A DNA stretch of 5,800 bases from contig DAIDJT010000168.1 of the NCBI GenBank assembly GCA_027451265.1, forward strand, positions 1 through 5,800, given 5' to 3'. The notes below the pieces were generated by a model. It searched no databases and was not told the DNA's origin. It saw only the letters and a list, made by a program, of their open reading frames with translations. Positions within the stretch are counted from its first letter, which is position 1. Every line of letters starts with the position of its first letter. Source of the stretch: Bacteroidales bacterium. Its GTDB lineage: Bacteria; Bacteroidota; Bacteroidia; Bacteroidales; VadinHA17. The position numbers and the translations under genes are program-made. Positions 1 to 5,648 of this stretch are shown here, piece after piece.

Positions 1-1
1 G

Positions 2-601
2 GTATCTGTTACAATGGTACTGTATACGGGCACCGAAATGCATTTCGAGGAGGCCTTCAGGCATGCATTTTTCCAGGTCACCTCAACAATATCAACGACC
101 GGTTTTGCCACCATTGACTACAATACCTGGCCCCAGGCTGCGCTTATCATGATTTTCCTGCTGATGTTCGTCGGAGGTTCCACCGGTTCCACCACCGGTG
201 GCATAAAGATGGCCCGTCATCTGATCGCCCTCAAAAACCTGCGTAATGTGACGGTAAGGCTTCAGCACCCTTCCGCAGTGGTGCCCGTCAAGCTGAACGG
301 CCAGGTAGTGCCGGACAATATCAACAGCCTGATGACTGTCTTTATACAGCTGTACATTATCATTTTCATTGTCGGGATGTTTATCATTCTTTTTTCAGGC
401 ATACCTGCCATTGAGGCAGCTGGTGCCTCTGTATCAGCACTTTCATGCGTAGGACCGGGATTCGGGGCCTCGGGGAACATGGGCAACTATGCCCACTTCA
501 ACAGCGTTGCCAAAATGACGATGGTGGTACTTATGATTATAGGCCGTCTTGAGATCTTCACCATCTTTGCGTTGTTCACCCGTGCCTTCTGGAAAAAGTA
601 A
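2..601 (+). CDS. trkH: TrkH/KtrB-type potassium uptake membrane subunit, C-terminal part (5' cut by window)
   Basis: This is the potassium-translocating membrane subunit of a Trk/Ktr uptake system, which normally works with a cytoplasmic NAD(H)- or nucleotide-binding TrkA/KtrA partner. The frame is open from base 2, so the ATG at 14 is internal and the true start lies to the left; 199 residues are visible of a protein usually near 480-500. Visible family marks are a pore-loop filter STTGF (visible residues 31-35), the stretch LMFVGGSTGS followed by TTGGIK (54-69), a hydrophobic segment at about 110-133, the last pore loop SCVGPGFG (148-155), and the C-terminal MIIGRLEIFT with a final FW (179-197) typical of TrkH ends. 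Filter glycines are intact in both visible loops, so it looks functional. trkA is often adjacent in this family but is not seen here. The identification is from motif recognition. Confidence 0.93.
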   Translation, partial: VSVTMVLYTGTEMHFEEAFRHAFFQVTSTISTTGFATIDYNTWPQAALIMIFLLMFVGGSTGSTTGGIKMARHLIALKNLRNVTVRLQHPSAVVPVKLNGQVVPDNINSLMTVFIQLYIIIFIVGMFIILFSGIPAIEAAGASVSALSCVGPGFGASGNMGNYAHFNSVAKMTMVVLMIIGRLEIFTIFALFTRAFWKK

Positions 602-670
602 GAAAATATTTTTGCGTTATTATTTCTATTCTTTTCCGCCTTGAAAGTGTTATTATTTCAAAAACTCGTT

Positions 671-678
671 TACCTTTG
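671..678 (+). promoter_or_regulatory. Bacteroidota-type -7 promoter box for the cold-shock gene
   Basis: TACCTTTG matches the Bacteroidota -7 consensus TAnnTTTG exactly and sits 29 bases before the cold-shock ATG, inside the AT-rich 98-bp gap after trkH. No good TTTG -33 box lies about 19 bp upstream; the nearest TTG, at 641, is 27 bp away, which is too far. If this box is used, the leader is only about 15 nt long, much shorter than the long thermosensing leader of Escherichia coli cspA. Confidence 0.55.
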
Positions 679-680
679 CA

Positions 681-695
681 CCCAATTAAAAATCA
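681..695 (+). promoter_or_regulatory. Leader motif CCCAATTAAAAATCA upstream of the cold-shock gene (copy 1)
   Basis: This 15-base sequence ends 4 bases before the cold-shock ATG. An identical copy ends 4 bases before the ATG of the Lnb-like gene, at 3390-3404. It lies between the -7 box and the start codon, so it would form most of the mRNA leader. There is no Shine-Dalgarno sequence here, so an A-rich translation-initiation element is a reasonable inference; its function is not established. Confidence 0.4.
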
Positions 696-699
696 TCTC

Positions 700-891
700 A
701 TGAATAAAGGAATTGTTAAATTTTTCAATGTGTCCAAAGGTTTTGGATTCATTAAGGACGCCAACTCATCCAAAGAGTATTTTGTTCATTCAACAGGCCT
801 GATCGACAAGATCAAGGAGAATGACGAGGTAACTTTTGACCTCCAGGAAGGTAAAAAAGGGTTAAATGCCGTTAATGTAAGACTTGCGTAG
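700..891 (+). CDS. Cold-shock domain protein (CspA family)
   Basis: This is a single cold-shock (OB-fold) domain of 63 residues that would bind single-stranded RNA or DNA in the cytoplasm, typically acting as an RNA chaperone. Both nucleic-acid-binding motifs are visible: RNP1 as KGFGFI (residues 13-18) and RNP2 as YFVHST (27-32), where most family members have a V/IFVHxS pattern. The C-terminal EGKKGLNAVNVRLA is typical of Bacteroidota members. I chose the ATG at 700 because the protein then begins MNKGIVKFFN, the usual family N-terminus. An in-frame TTG at 676 would add eight residues but lies inside the -7 promoter box. The gene is monocistronic, with a promoter box at 671-678 and a strong terminator at 923-950. 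The family includes both cold-induced and constitutive members, and the sequence does not show which this is. Confidence 0.95.
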   Translation: MNKGIVKFFNVSKGFGFIKDANSSKEYFVHSTGLIDKIKENDEVTFDLQEGKKGLNAVNVRLA

Positions 892-922
892 TTAACACTA
901 TAATGTACATTTAAATACCCTG

Positions 923-950
923 GTCCCGGCATCAAATGCCGGGACTTTTT
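923..950 (+). terminator. Rho-independent terminator of the cold-shock gene
   Basis: GTCCCGGCAT (923-932) pairs perfectly over 10 bp with ATGCCGGGAC (936-945) around a CAA loop, and five T's follow (946-950). It begins 31 bases after the cold-shock stop codon. The minus strand has no T tract on the far side, so it works only for rightward transcription and would stop it from running into the convergent kinase gene. Confidence 0.92.
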
Positions 951-1054
951 GTTTCCATTCACCGGGAAGAAGCCTCATGCTCAACAAATCCTCATCCGAG
1001 GCTTTCCTGGCTACGCAATCCGGCAACAGGATCCCAGCAGGCTCCTGGTTCTGA

Positions 1055-1078
1055 ATTTCAGTCGTTATTGACTGAAAT
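1055..1078. repeat. Perfect 9-bp inverted repeat overlapping the kinase stop codon
   Basis: ATTTCAGTC (1055-1063) and GACTGAAAT (1070-1078) are perfect inverted copies separated by six bases. On the minus strand the hairpin covers the last codons and the TGA stop of the kinase gene. No T tract follows on either strand, so it is not a standard intrinsic terminator; a stabilising 3'-end hairpin is possible. Confidence 0.5.
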
Positions 1079-1696
1079 CCCGAATCTTGATATTGCCACT
1101 GAACAAATCAGCTTAACCGTCTCATCAATCCCGAGCAGCGAAGAGTTGATGCACAGGTGGTATGATTCTGCTGCTCCCCAGGTCTTGCCACTGAAATAGT
1201 TATAGTAGGAGGAGCGGCCCTTGTCAGTACGTTCAATAAGCTCCCTGGCCTTGTTCTCGGAAATCTTATGGCTGGTGGCAATCCGTTTTATCCGGTCTGC
1301 CATGTCGGCACTGATGAAGAGATTGAGGCAATGCCTTTCTTCTTTCATCACATAGTCGGCGCACCTGCCGACAAATATACATGATCCCTCGCCGGCCAGC
1401 TTTTTCATCACATCGCTCTGTATCCTGAAGAGCGATTCATTGCTGAGATAATAATTGGAAAAGAAATCGTCGGTCAGTGTTGTCCTCAGTCCCAGTATTC
1501 CGGGGAACAGGCTGAAATGTTTCTGCTCGTCAACCCTCTCGAAGAATTCCTCCTTGAGTCCGCTCTCCTTTGAAGCTATGCGTATCAGCTCCTTGTCGTA
1601 GAAGGCGATCCCAAGCCTGGCAGAAAGTTTCTGCCCGATTTCCCTGCCTCCGCTGCCAAGCTGTCTTCCTATGGTGATAACATATCGGTTTACCAT
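1058..1696 (-). CDS. Cytidylate kinase-like family protein (P-loop kinase)
   Basis: This 212-residue P-loop NTPase resembles the cytidylate-kinase-like family (Cytidylate_kin2 type) rather than canonical Cmk. A Walker A motif, GRQLGSGG with the following REIG, lies at residues 10-21. Further family marks are FYDKELI (32-38), VGRCADYVM (109-117), the lid-like segment DKGR with SYYNYF and a following KTWG (158-174), and YHLCINSS (179-186). The fold is expected to transfer phosphate from ATP to a nucleotide-like acceptor, but the true substrate of this subfamily is not settled and CMP kinase activity should not be assumed. The start at 1696 places the Walker A just after the first strand, as usual. 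It is convergent with the cold-shock gene and divergent from glpK, so it is probably transcribed alone. No adjacent gene suggests its substrate. Confidence 0.85.
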   Translation of the reverse strand: MVNRYVITIGRQLGSGGREIGQKLSARLGIAFYDKELIRIASKESGLKEEFFERVDEQKHFSLFPGILGLRTTLTDDFFSNYYLSNESLFRIQSDVMKKLAGEGSCIFVGRCADYVMKEERHCLNLFISADMADRIKRIATSHKISENKARELIERTDKGRSSYYNYFSGKTWGAAESYHLCINSSLLGIDETVKLICSVAISRFGISVNND

Positions 1697-1719
1697 CAGC
1701 CGGTGTGTTTTGTCATATT

Positions 1720-1727
1720 CAAATTTA
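1720..1727 (-). promoter_or_regulatory. Bacteroidota-type -7 box for the kinase-like gene
   Basis: Read on the minus strand this is TAAATTTG, an exact match to TAnnTTTG, with its last base 24 bases upstream of the kinase ATG. No TTTG-like -33 box is found 18-20 bp further upstream, so the call rests on one box and its position. Confidence 0.4.
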
Positions 1728-1776
1728 CTGTTTATAATTTATTTTCTGTCATTACTGCCCGGGAATTGCGTCATGG

Positions 1777-1796
1777 TCATGGCAGCGCGGCCATGA
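1777..1796. repeat. 20-bp palindrome upstream of the glpK promoter (possible operator)
   Basis: TCATGGC (1777-1783) and GCCATGA (1790-1796) are inverted copies, and the two central base pairs on each side also match except for one pair, giving a near-perfect 20-bp palindrome. An extra TCATGG (1771-1776) sits directly before it in tandem. It abuts the TTTG at 1797-1800, the proposed -33 box of glpK, which is a natural site for a dimeric regulator. A hairpin acting in RNA is an alternative. No regulator gene is present nearby. Confidence 0.45.
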
Positions 1797-1826
1797 TTTG
1801 GGTTAGCCCAAAAAATAGTATTTTAG
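1797..1826 (+). promoter_or_regulatory. Candidate glpK promoter (-33 TTTG, -7 TATTTTAG)
   Basis: TTTG at 1797-1800 and TATTTTAG at 1819-1826 are separated by 18 bp. They match the Bacteroidota -33 box and, with one mismatch, the -7 box TAnnTTTG. Transcription would begin near 1832, about 20 bases before the glpK ATG. The -33 box also forms the left arm of a small hairpin, TTTGGG (1797-1802) with CCCAAA (1807-1812). Confidence 0.45.
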
Positions 1827-1851
1827 AGGACACATTTTCCCGGTTCAGCGG

Positions 1852-3360
1852 ATGATAAGTAAATCATATATTCTGTCTCTTGACCAGGGGACTACCAGCT
1901 CCAGGGCCATACTTTTCAGCAGGGATGGTCAGCCTGTTGCTGCTTCGCAGAAGGAATTCACACAGATATTTCCGCAGCCCGGATGGGTGGAGCATGATCC
2001 TGATGAGATCTGGTCTTCCCAGGCCGGGGTAATTGCAGAAGTAATGGCCAGGTGCGGCGCTGACAGCTCTGAGATTGCTGCCATAGGCATTACGAACCAG
2101 CGCGAGACAACTGTTGTCTGGAACAGGAAGAGCGGCAGGCCGGTTTACAATGCAATAGTCTGGCAGGACAGGCGTACGGCAGGTCTCTGTGACAAACTCA
2201 GGGATGATGGACATGCTTCAATGATTTCAGACAGGACAGGTCTGGTTATTGACGCCTATTTTTCAGCCACAAAAATAAAATGGATACTTGATAACGTTGA
2301 CGGCGCCAGAGAAGCTGCCGGCAGGGGCGAACTTGCGTTCGGAACAATTGACTCCTGGCTTGCCTGGAACCTTTCGGGAGGAAGATTGCATGTGACTGAC
2401 GTTTCCAATGCATCCAGGACAATGTTGTTCAATATCCGGAACCTGGAATGGGACAACGACCTGCTCAGTCTGTTTGGCATACCTTCTTCAATGCTGCCGG
2501 AGGTACGTTCATCGAGCGAAGTTTACGGAACCGCAACAGGCCTCTTCACGAGCGGCATACCCGTAGCCGGGATGGCGGGTGACCAGCAGGCTGCATTGTT
2601 CGGACAGATGTGCCTGGAGGAGGGGATGGTCAAGAATACATATGGCACAGGCTGTTTCATGATGATGAACACCGGCAGCAAGCCGATGAAATCATCCAAC
2701 AGGCTGCTGACAACCGTGGCCTGGAAAACAGGAAATGAAATTACCTACGCACTCGAGGGGAGCATCTTCATCGGCGGAGCAGTGATACAGTGGCTTCGCG
2801 ACGGACTTGGAATCATAAAGCAGTCATCCGATGTGGAACAACTTGCCTCACTGGTGACCTCGGCTGAGGGAGTGTATTTCGTCCCCGCCTTTGCAGGCCT
2901 GGGAGCACCTTACTGGAACCAGCATGCCCGGGGTATAATTACCGGTCTTACGCGGGGTACAACCGCGGCCCATATTGCACGGGCAGCCCTTGAATGCATT
3001 GCCTTTCAGACCCTTGATGTATTGCTTGCAATGGAAAAGGATTCTGGATTGAATATAAGAGAGTTAAGAGTCGACGGCGGAGCTGCGGTCAATGACAGCC
3101 TGATGCAGTTCCAGGCTGACCTCCTTGAAGCGGATGTTGTCCGTTCCGGGGTCAGGGAGACTACTGCTGCCGGGGCAGCCTTTCTTGCCGGGCTGGCAAC
3201 GGGTTACTGGAGCGGAACGGACGAGCTGCGGAGCCTCTGGCAGGCCGGACGCCATTTTTCACCAGGCATGAGAACCCCCGAAAGGGAGTCACTCATCCGG
3301 GGATGGAACCGTGCCGTGAACACTGCCATTGAATGGGCCGATGAGCCGGAGAAATTATGA
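1852..3360 (+). CDS. glpK: Glycerol kinase
   Basis: GlpK is a cytoplasmic FGGY-family kinase that converts glycerol and ATP to sn-glycerol 3-phosphate, feeding glycolysis and phospholipid synthesis. At 502 residues it matches the usual family length. The N-terminal phosphate-binding motif is LDQGTTSSRAI (residues 10-20). Expected glycerol ligands are present: Arg84 and Glu85 in NQRET, Tyr136 in AYFSATK, and Asp244 and Gln245 in AGDQQAALFGQ. Other family blocks are YGTGCF (264-269), FAGLGAPYW (347-355) and VDGGAAVNDSLMQFQ (407-421). The loop before the Asp-Gln pair (224-236) is shorter than in E. coli and lacks the Gly/Arg residues that bind fructose 1,6-bisphosphate there; it also lacks the regulatory His of Firmicutes enzymes. 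Neither glpF nor a glycerol-3-phosphate dehydrogenase gene is adjacent. The ATG at 1852 gives a normal N-terminus; no Shine-Dalgarno sequence lies close to it. Confidence 0.97.
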   Translation: MISKSYILSLDQGTTSSRAILFSRDGQPVAASQKEFTQIFPQPGWVEHDPDEIWSSQAGVIAEVMARCGADSSEIAAIGITNQRETTVVWNRKSGRPVYNAIVWQDRRTAGLCDKLRDDGHASMISDRTGLVIDAYFSATKIKWILDNVDGAREAAGRGELAFGTIDSWLAWNLSGGRLHVTDVSNASRTMLFNIRNLEWDNDLLSLFGIPSSMLPEVRSSSEVYGTATGLFTSGIPVAGMAGDQQAALFGQMCLEEGMVKNTYGTGCFMMMNTGSKPMKSSNRLLTTVAWKTGNEITYALEGSIFIGGAVIQWLRDGLGIIKQSSDVEQLASLVTSAEGVYFVPAFAGLGAPYWNQHARGIITGLTRGTTAAHIARAALECIAFQTLDVLLAMEKDSGLNIRELRVDGGAAVNDSLMQFQADLLEADVVRSGVRETTAAGAAFLAGLATGYWSGTDELRSLWQAGRHFSPGMRTPERESLIRGWNRAVNTAIEWADEPEKL

Positions 3361-3389
3361 ATCATACATTAATATATTTTCACCCGGTG

Positions 3390-3404
3390 CCCAATTAAAA
3401 ATCA
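3390..3404 (+). promoter_or_regulatory. Leader motif CCCAATTAAAAATCA upstream of the Lnb-like gene (copy 2)
   Basis: This is the exact 15-base copy of the element at 681-695, again ending 4 bases before an ATG. A possible -7-like box, TATATTTT (3373-3380, one mismatch to TAnnTTTG), precedes it in the 48-bp glpK gap, with no clear -33 partner. The conserved placement suggests a leader or translation-initiation role; this is inference. Confidence 0.4.
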
Positions 3405-3408
3405 GATT

Positions 3409-4563
3409 ATGAAAAAATCAATCCTCCTGACTTCACTGATCTTGCTGTTCCTTGAACCGGGCCTGAAGGCCCAGGTTGCTGACAGTGCCGATGTATACAT
3501 GATTACCTGCGCACCCGGCAATGCCAGTTACTCAATCTACGGGCATACGGCTTTGAGAATATCTGTCCGCCGCTCGGAGTTTGACAATGTTTACAACTGG
3601 GGAATCTTTGACTTTTCAACACCCAATTTCGTTTACCGCTTTGCAAAGGGAAAGCTTGACTATATGCTGGGAGCCTACAGCTACAAGCGGTTCCTTCAGG
3701 AGTATGTTGCCGAAGGAAGATCAGTCTGGTCACAGAAACTCAACCTGACTGCTGAGGAAAAGGAAAGGCTCTTCCTCCTTGTTAATGAGAATCTGAAACC
3801 TGAAAATGTGAAGTACAGGTATGACTTCTTCTTCGACAACTGTGCCACAAGAGTGCGTGACATCGTGGCCGCTGCTGCCACTGACACGGTAATATTCCCG
3901 GTGAAGAAGGAAAGCAAAACTTTTCGTGAGCTCATTGATCCCTTCCAGAAGGTGCTTCCGTGGCTTGATCTCGGAGCCGATATGCTCCTCGGGCTGCAGG
4001 CAGACAGGAAGGCATCAGTTGCTGATGAGATGTTCCTGCCCATGTTCCTGAGAGACAATTTCGCCGGCAGCGTTGTGGTCCATGACGGCAGACAGGAGCC
4101 CCTGACAGGACCCCTGGAGAAAGTCGTTGATATTCCGGCCACACCACCCACCCAAAAACCATGGGTGCCGCAAGCCGTTTTCTGGATTCTCTTCCTTTTC
4201 GTGGTTCTCATGACCTTCGTCTTCAAACGGCCCGGGCTGGAAAAAGTACTTGATTTTATACTCTTTCTCATTTTCTCAGTACTTGCCATCGTGCTGGTCT
4301 TTACCAATATCTTCTCCGAGCATGATGCTCTTCATTTCAACCTGCTCTTCCTCGGGATCAACATACTCATCCCGGTGCTGTCTGTAATGCTTGTTTTCGG
4401 CAAAAAATCAGTGAGTATGAGCAGGTTAGCTCTTACCGTTTCAGTCCTTTGGTTTCCGGTGGCTCTTATCGCCGGCCAGGGAATTAATCCTGCGCTGATA
4501 CCACTGGTGCTTACAATCATGGTCAGGCTCTTCAGCCATTGTGACTTCGGGAAACAGGTTTAA
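3409..4563 (+). CDS. lnb: Lnb/DUF4105-family membrane protein, likely lipoprotein N-acyltransferase
   Basis: This 384-residue protein has the layout of Bacteroidota DUF4105/Lnb proteins: a signal peptide (1-21, probable cleavage at LKA/Q), a periplasmic domain (about 22-250), then five hydrophobic segments near 252-272, 281-302, 309-330, 340-357 and 360-376. The domain carries the family signatures ITCAPG (32-37), YGHTALRI (44-51, His46), YNWGIFDF (62-69), FFDNCATRVRD (141-151, Cys145) and FLPMFLRDNF (209-218). His46 and Cys145 are the likely catalytic pair of a papain/NlpC-like thiol fold. As I recall, Lnb proteins add the N-terminal acyl chain to lipoproteins in Bacteroidota, which lack typical Lnt; that role is transferred by family and not shown here. 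It has no lipobox of its own. It lies 48 bp after glpK, so partial co-transcription is possible, and its stop overlaps the first TTTAACA repeat. Confidence 0.85.
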   Translation: MKKSILLTSLILLFLEPGLKAQVADSADVYMITCAPGNASYSIYGHTALRISVRRSEFDNVYNWGIFDFSTPNFVYRFAKGKLDYMLGAYSYKRFLQEYVAEGRSVWSQKLNLTAEEKERLFLLVNENLKPENVKYRYDFFFDNCATRVRDIVAAAATDTVIFPVKKESKTFRELIDPFQKVLPWLDLGADMLLGLQADRKASVADEMFLPMFLRDNFAGSVVVHDGRQEPLTGPLEKVVDIPATPPTQKPWVPQAVFWILFLFVVLMTFVFKRPGLEKVLDFILFLIFSVLAIVLVFTNIFSEHDALHFNLLFLGINILIPVLSVMLVFGKKSVSMSRLALTVSVLWFPVALIAGQGINPALIPLVLTIMVRLFSHCDFGKQV

Positions 4564-4587
4564 CACTTCTTTAACAACCTTTAACAA
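4559..4587 (+). repeat. Three TTTAACA repeats in helical phase before moxR
   Basis: TTTAACAC (4559-4566), TTTAACAA (4570-4577) and TTTAACAA (4580-4587) occur 11 and 10 bp apart, about one DNA turn. The first includes the stop codon of the Lnb-like gene. The last lies where a -33 box would be for the candidate -7 box at 4608-4615. They may be binding sites for a regulator or part of the promoter. Confidence 0.45.
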
Positions 4588-4595
4588 GGTTTTTT
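4576..4595 (+). terminator. Weak terminator-like hairpin after the Lnb-like gene
   Basis: AACCTT (4576-4581) pairs with AAGGTT (4586-4591) around a TAAC loop, and T's run to 4595. It begins 12 bases after the Lnb-like stop. The stem is only 6 bp with two G-C pairs, so it is weak, and it overlaps the phased TTTAACA repeats, which may explain the symmetry instead. Confidence 0.3.
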
Positions 4596-4615
4596 AATAT
4601 CAGAAATGATCTTTG
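4580..4615 (+). promoter_or_regulatory. Candidate moxR promoter region
   Basis: GATCTTTG (4608-4615) matches TAnnTTTG except for the first base. Twenty bp upstream is TTTAACAA (4580-4587) rather than a TTTG -33 box. The leader from here to the moxR ATG would be about 30 nt and contains CAATTGAATAA (4639-4649), which loosely resembles the CAATTAAAAAT core of the two shared leader motifs. Confidence 0.35.
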
Positions 4616-4652
4616 CGAAGCTTTTTAGCAGAGTAATTCAATTGAATAAACT

Positions 4653-5648
4653 ATGGAACACACAACCGACATCAGGCTTCTGAATGAGAAGATCGAGAAG
4701 GAGAGCGCCTTTGTTGATCTCGTCAGGCAGGAGATAAACAAGGTAATTGTCGGGCAGCGTCATCTGACTGATTCGCTGCTGATAGGGCTGCTTTCGAACG
4801 GGCATATACTCCTCGAGGGCGTGCCGGGGCTGGCAAAGACTCTTGCCATCAAGACTCTTGCCTCGATAATTGACACTAAGTTCAGCAGGATTCAGTTCAC
4901 CCCTGACCTTCTGCCTGCCGACCTGATCGGCACCATGATCTACAGCCAGAAAAGGGAGGAGTTTGTAGTCCGCAAGGGCCCCGTTTTTGCGAACTTCATT
5001 CTTGCCGATGAGATTAACCGTTCACCGGCGAAGGTTCAGAGCGCGCTTCTCGAAGCCATGCAGGAAAGGCAGGTGACAATAGGTGAAAACACATATCGCC
5101 TCGAGGAGCCGTTCATGGTACTGGCAACGCAGAACCCAATAGAGCAGGAGGGTACCTACCCGCTGCCCGAAGCGCAGGTTGACAGGTTCATGCTGAAGGT
5201 CGTGATAACCTATCCTGAAAAGGAGGAGGAGCGCCTGATCATCCGTGAGAACCTGGCAAGCGAATTCCCGGTGGCTAAAACCATCCTCAGGCCGGAAGAT
5301 ATAATCCGCGCCAGAGGCGTTGTCAGGGAGGTTTATATCGATGAAAAGATCGAAAACTATATTCTTGACATCGTCTTCGCTACCCGCCAGCCTGAGAAGT
5401 TCGGCCTTACGAAGTTCACCCCGCTGATTTCCTACGGTGCCTCACCAAGGGCAGGGATCAACCTCGCCCTGGCAGCCAAGGCATACGCCTTTATCAGGCG
5501 AAGGGGATTTGTGGTGCCTGAAGACGTTCGCGCACTATGCGCCGATGTGCTCCGTCACAGGATAGGACTGACGTATGAAGCTGAGGCAGAGAATATCTCC
5601 CAGGACCAGATCATTGCAGAAATTCTTAATACTGTTGAAGTTCCGTAG
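4653..5648 (+). CDS. moxR: MoxR-family AAA+ ATPase
   Basis: This is a cytoplasmic AAA+ ATPase of the MoxR family, generally regarded as chaperones that help mature or activate partner complexes, often with VWA-domain proteins. At 331 residues it is full length. Visible motifs are Walker A GVPGLAKT (56-63), Walker B FILADE followed by INR (115-123), sensor 1 in ATQNP (158-162), a probable arginine finger in VDRF (176-179, Arg178), and sensor 2 in GASPRAG (262-268, Arg266). The C-terminal ILNTVEVP is a usual Bacteroidota ending, so the TAG at 5646-5648 looks like the natural stop. The usual downstream partners, a DUF58 protein and VWA proteins, are missing: a fragment of alanyl-tRNA synthetase begins immediately after the stop. 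The start at 4653 gives the normal length, with no Shine-Dalgarno sequence. Confidence 0.96.
   Translation: MEHTTDIRLLNEKIEKESAFVDLVRQEINKVIVGQRHLTDSLLIGLLSNGHILLEGVPGLAKTLAIKTLASIIDTKFSRIQFTPDLLPADLIGTMIYSQKREEFVVRKGPVFANFILADEINRSPAKVQSALLEAMQERQVTIGENTYRLEEPFMVLATQNPIEQEGTYPLPEAQVDRFMLKVVITYPEKEEERLIIRENLASEFPVAKTILRPEDIIRARGVVREVYIDEKIENYILDIVFATRQPEKFGLTKFTPLISYGASPRAGINLALAAKAYAFIRRRGFVVPEDVRALCADVLRHRIGLTYEAEAENISQDQIIAEILNTVEVP

Noticed and set aside
676..699. An upstream in-frame TTG start for the cold-shock protein, adding eight residues
   Set aside because: It overlaps the TAnnTTTG promoter box, and the ATG at 700 gives the family-typical MNKG start and length.
951..1057. Further RNA gene or repeat between the terminator and the kinase stop
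   Set aside because: I saw no tRNA-like fold, no strong hairpin and no repeated unit in these 107 bases.
936..1199. An 87-codon plus-strand open frame between the cold-shock and kinase genes
   Set aside because: It begins inside the terminator hairpin and overlaps the kinase gene antisense; the translation has no recognisable family features.
1797..1812. The TTTGGG/CCCAAA hairpin as a terminator for the divergent region
   Set aside because: Neither strand has a T tract after the stem, and no gene ends nearby in the right direction.
3696..4307. A 203-codon minus-strand open frame opposite the Lnb-like gene
   Set aside because: It is Ser/Arg/Lys-rich, lacks domain motifs and lies entirely antisense to a well-supported gene, so it is a shadow frame.
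5646..5648. TAG readthrough or recoding producing a MoxR-AlaRS fusion
   Set aside because: The moxR product ends in a family-typical VEVP and the following piece starts in mid-domain; sharing a frame happens by chance one time in three.
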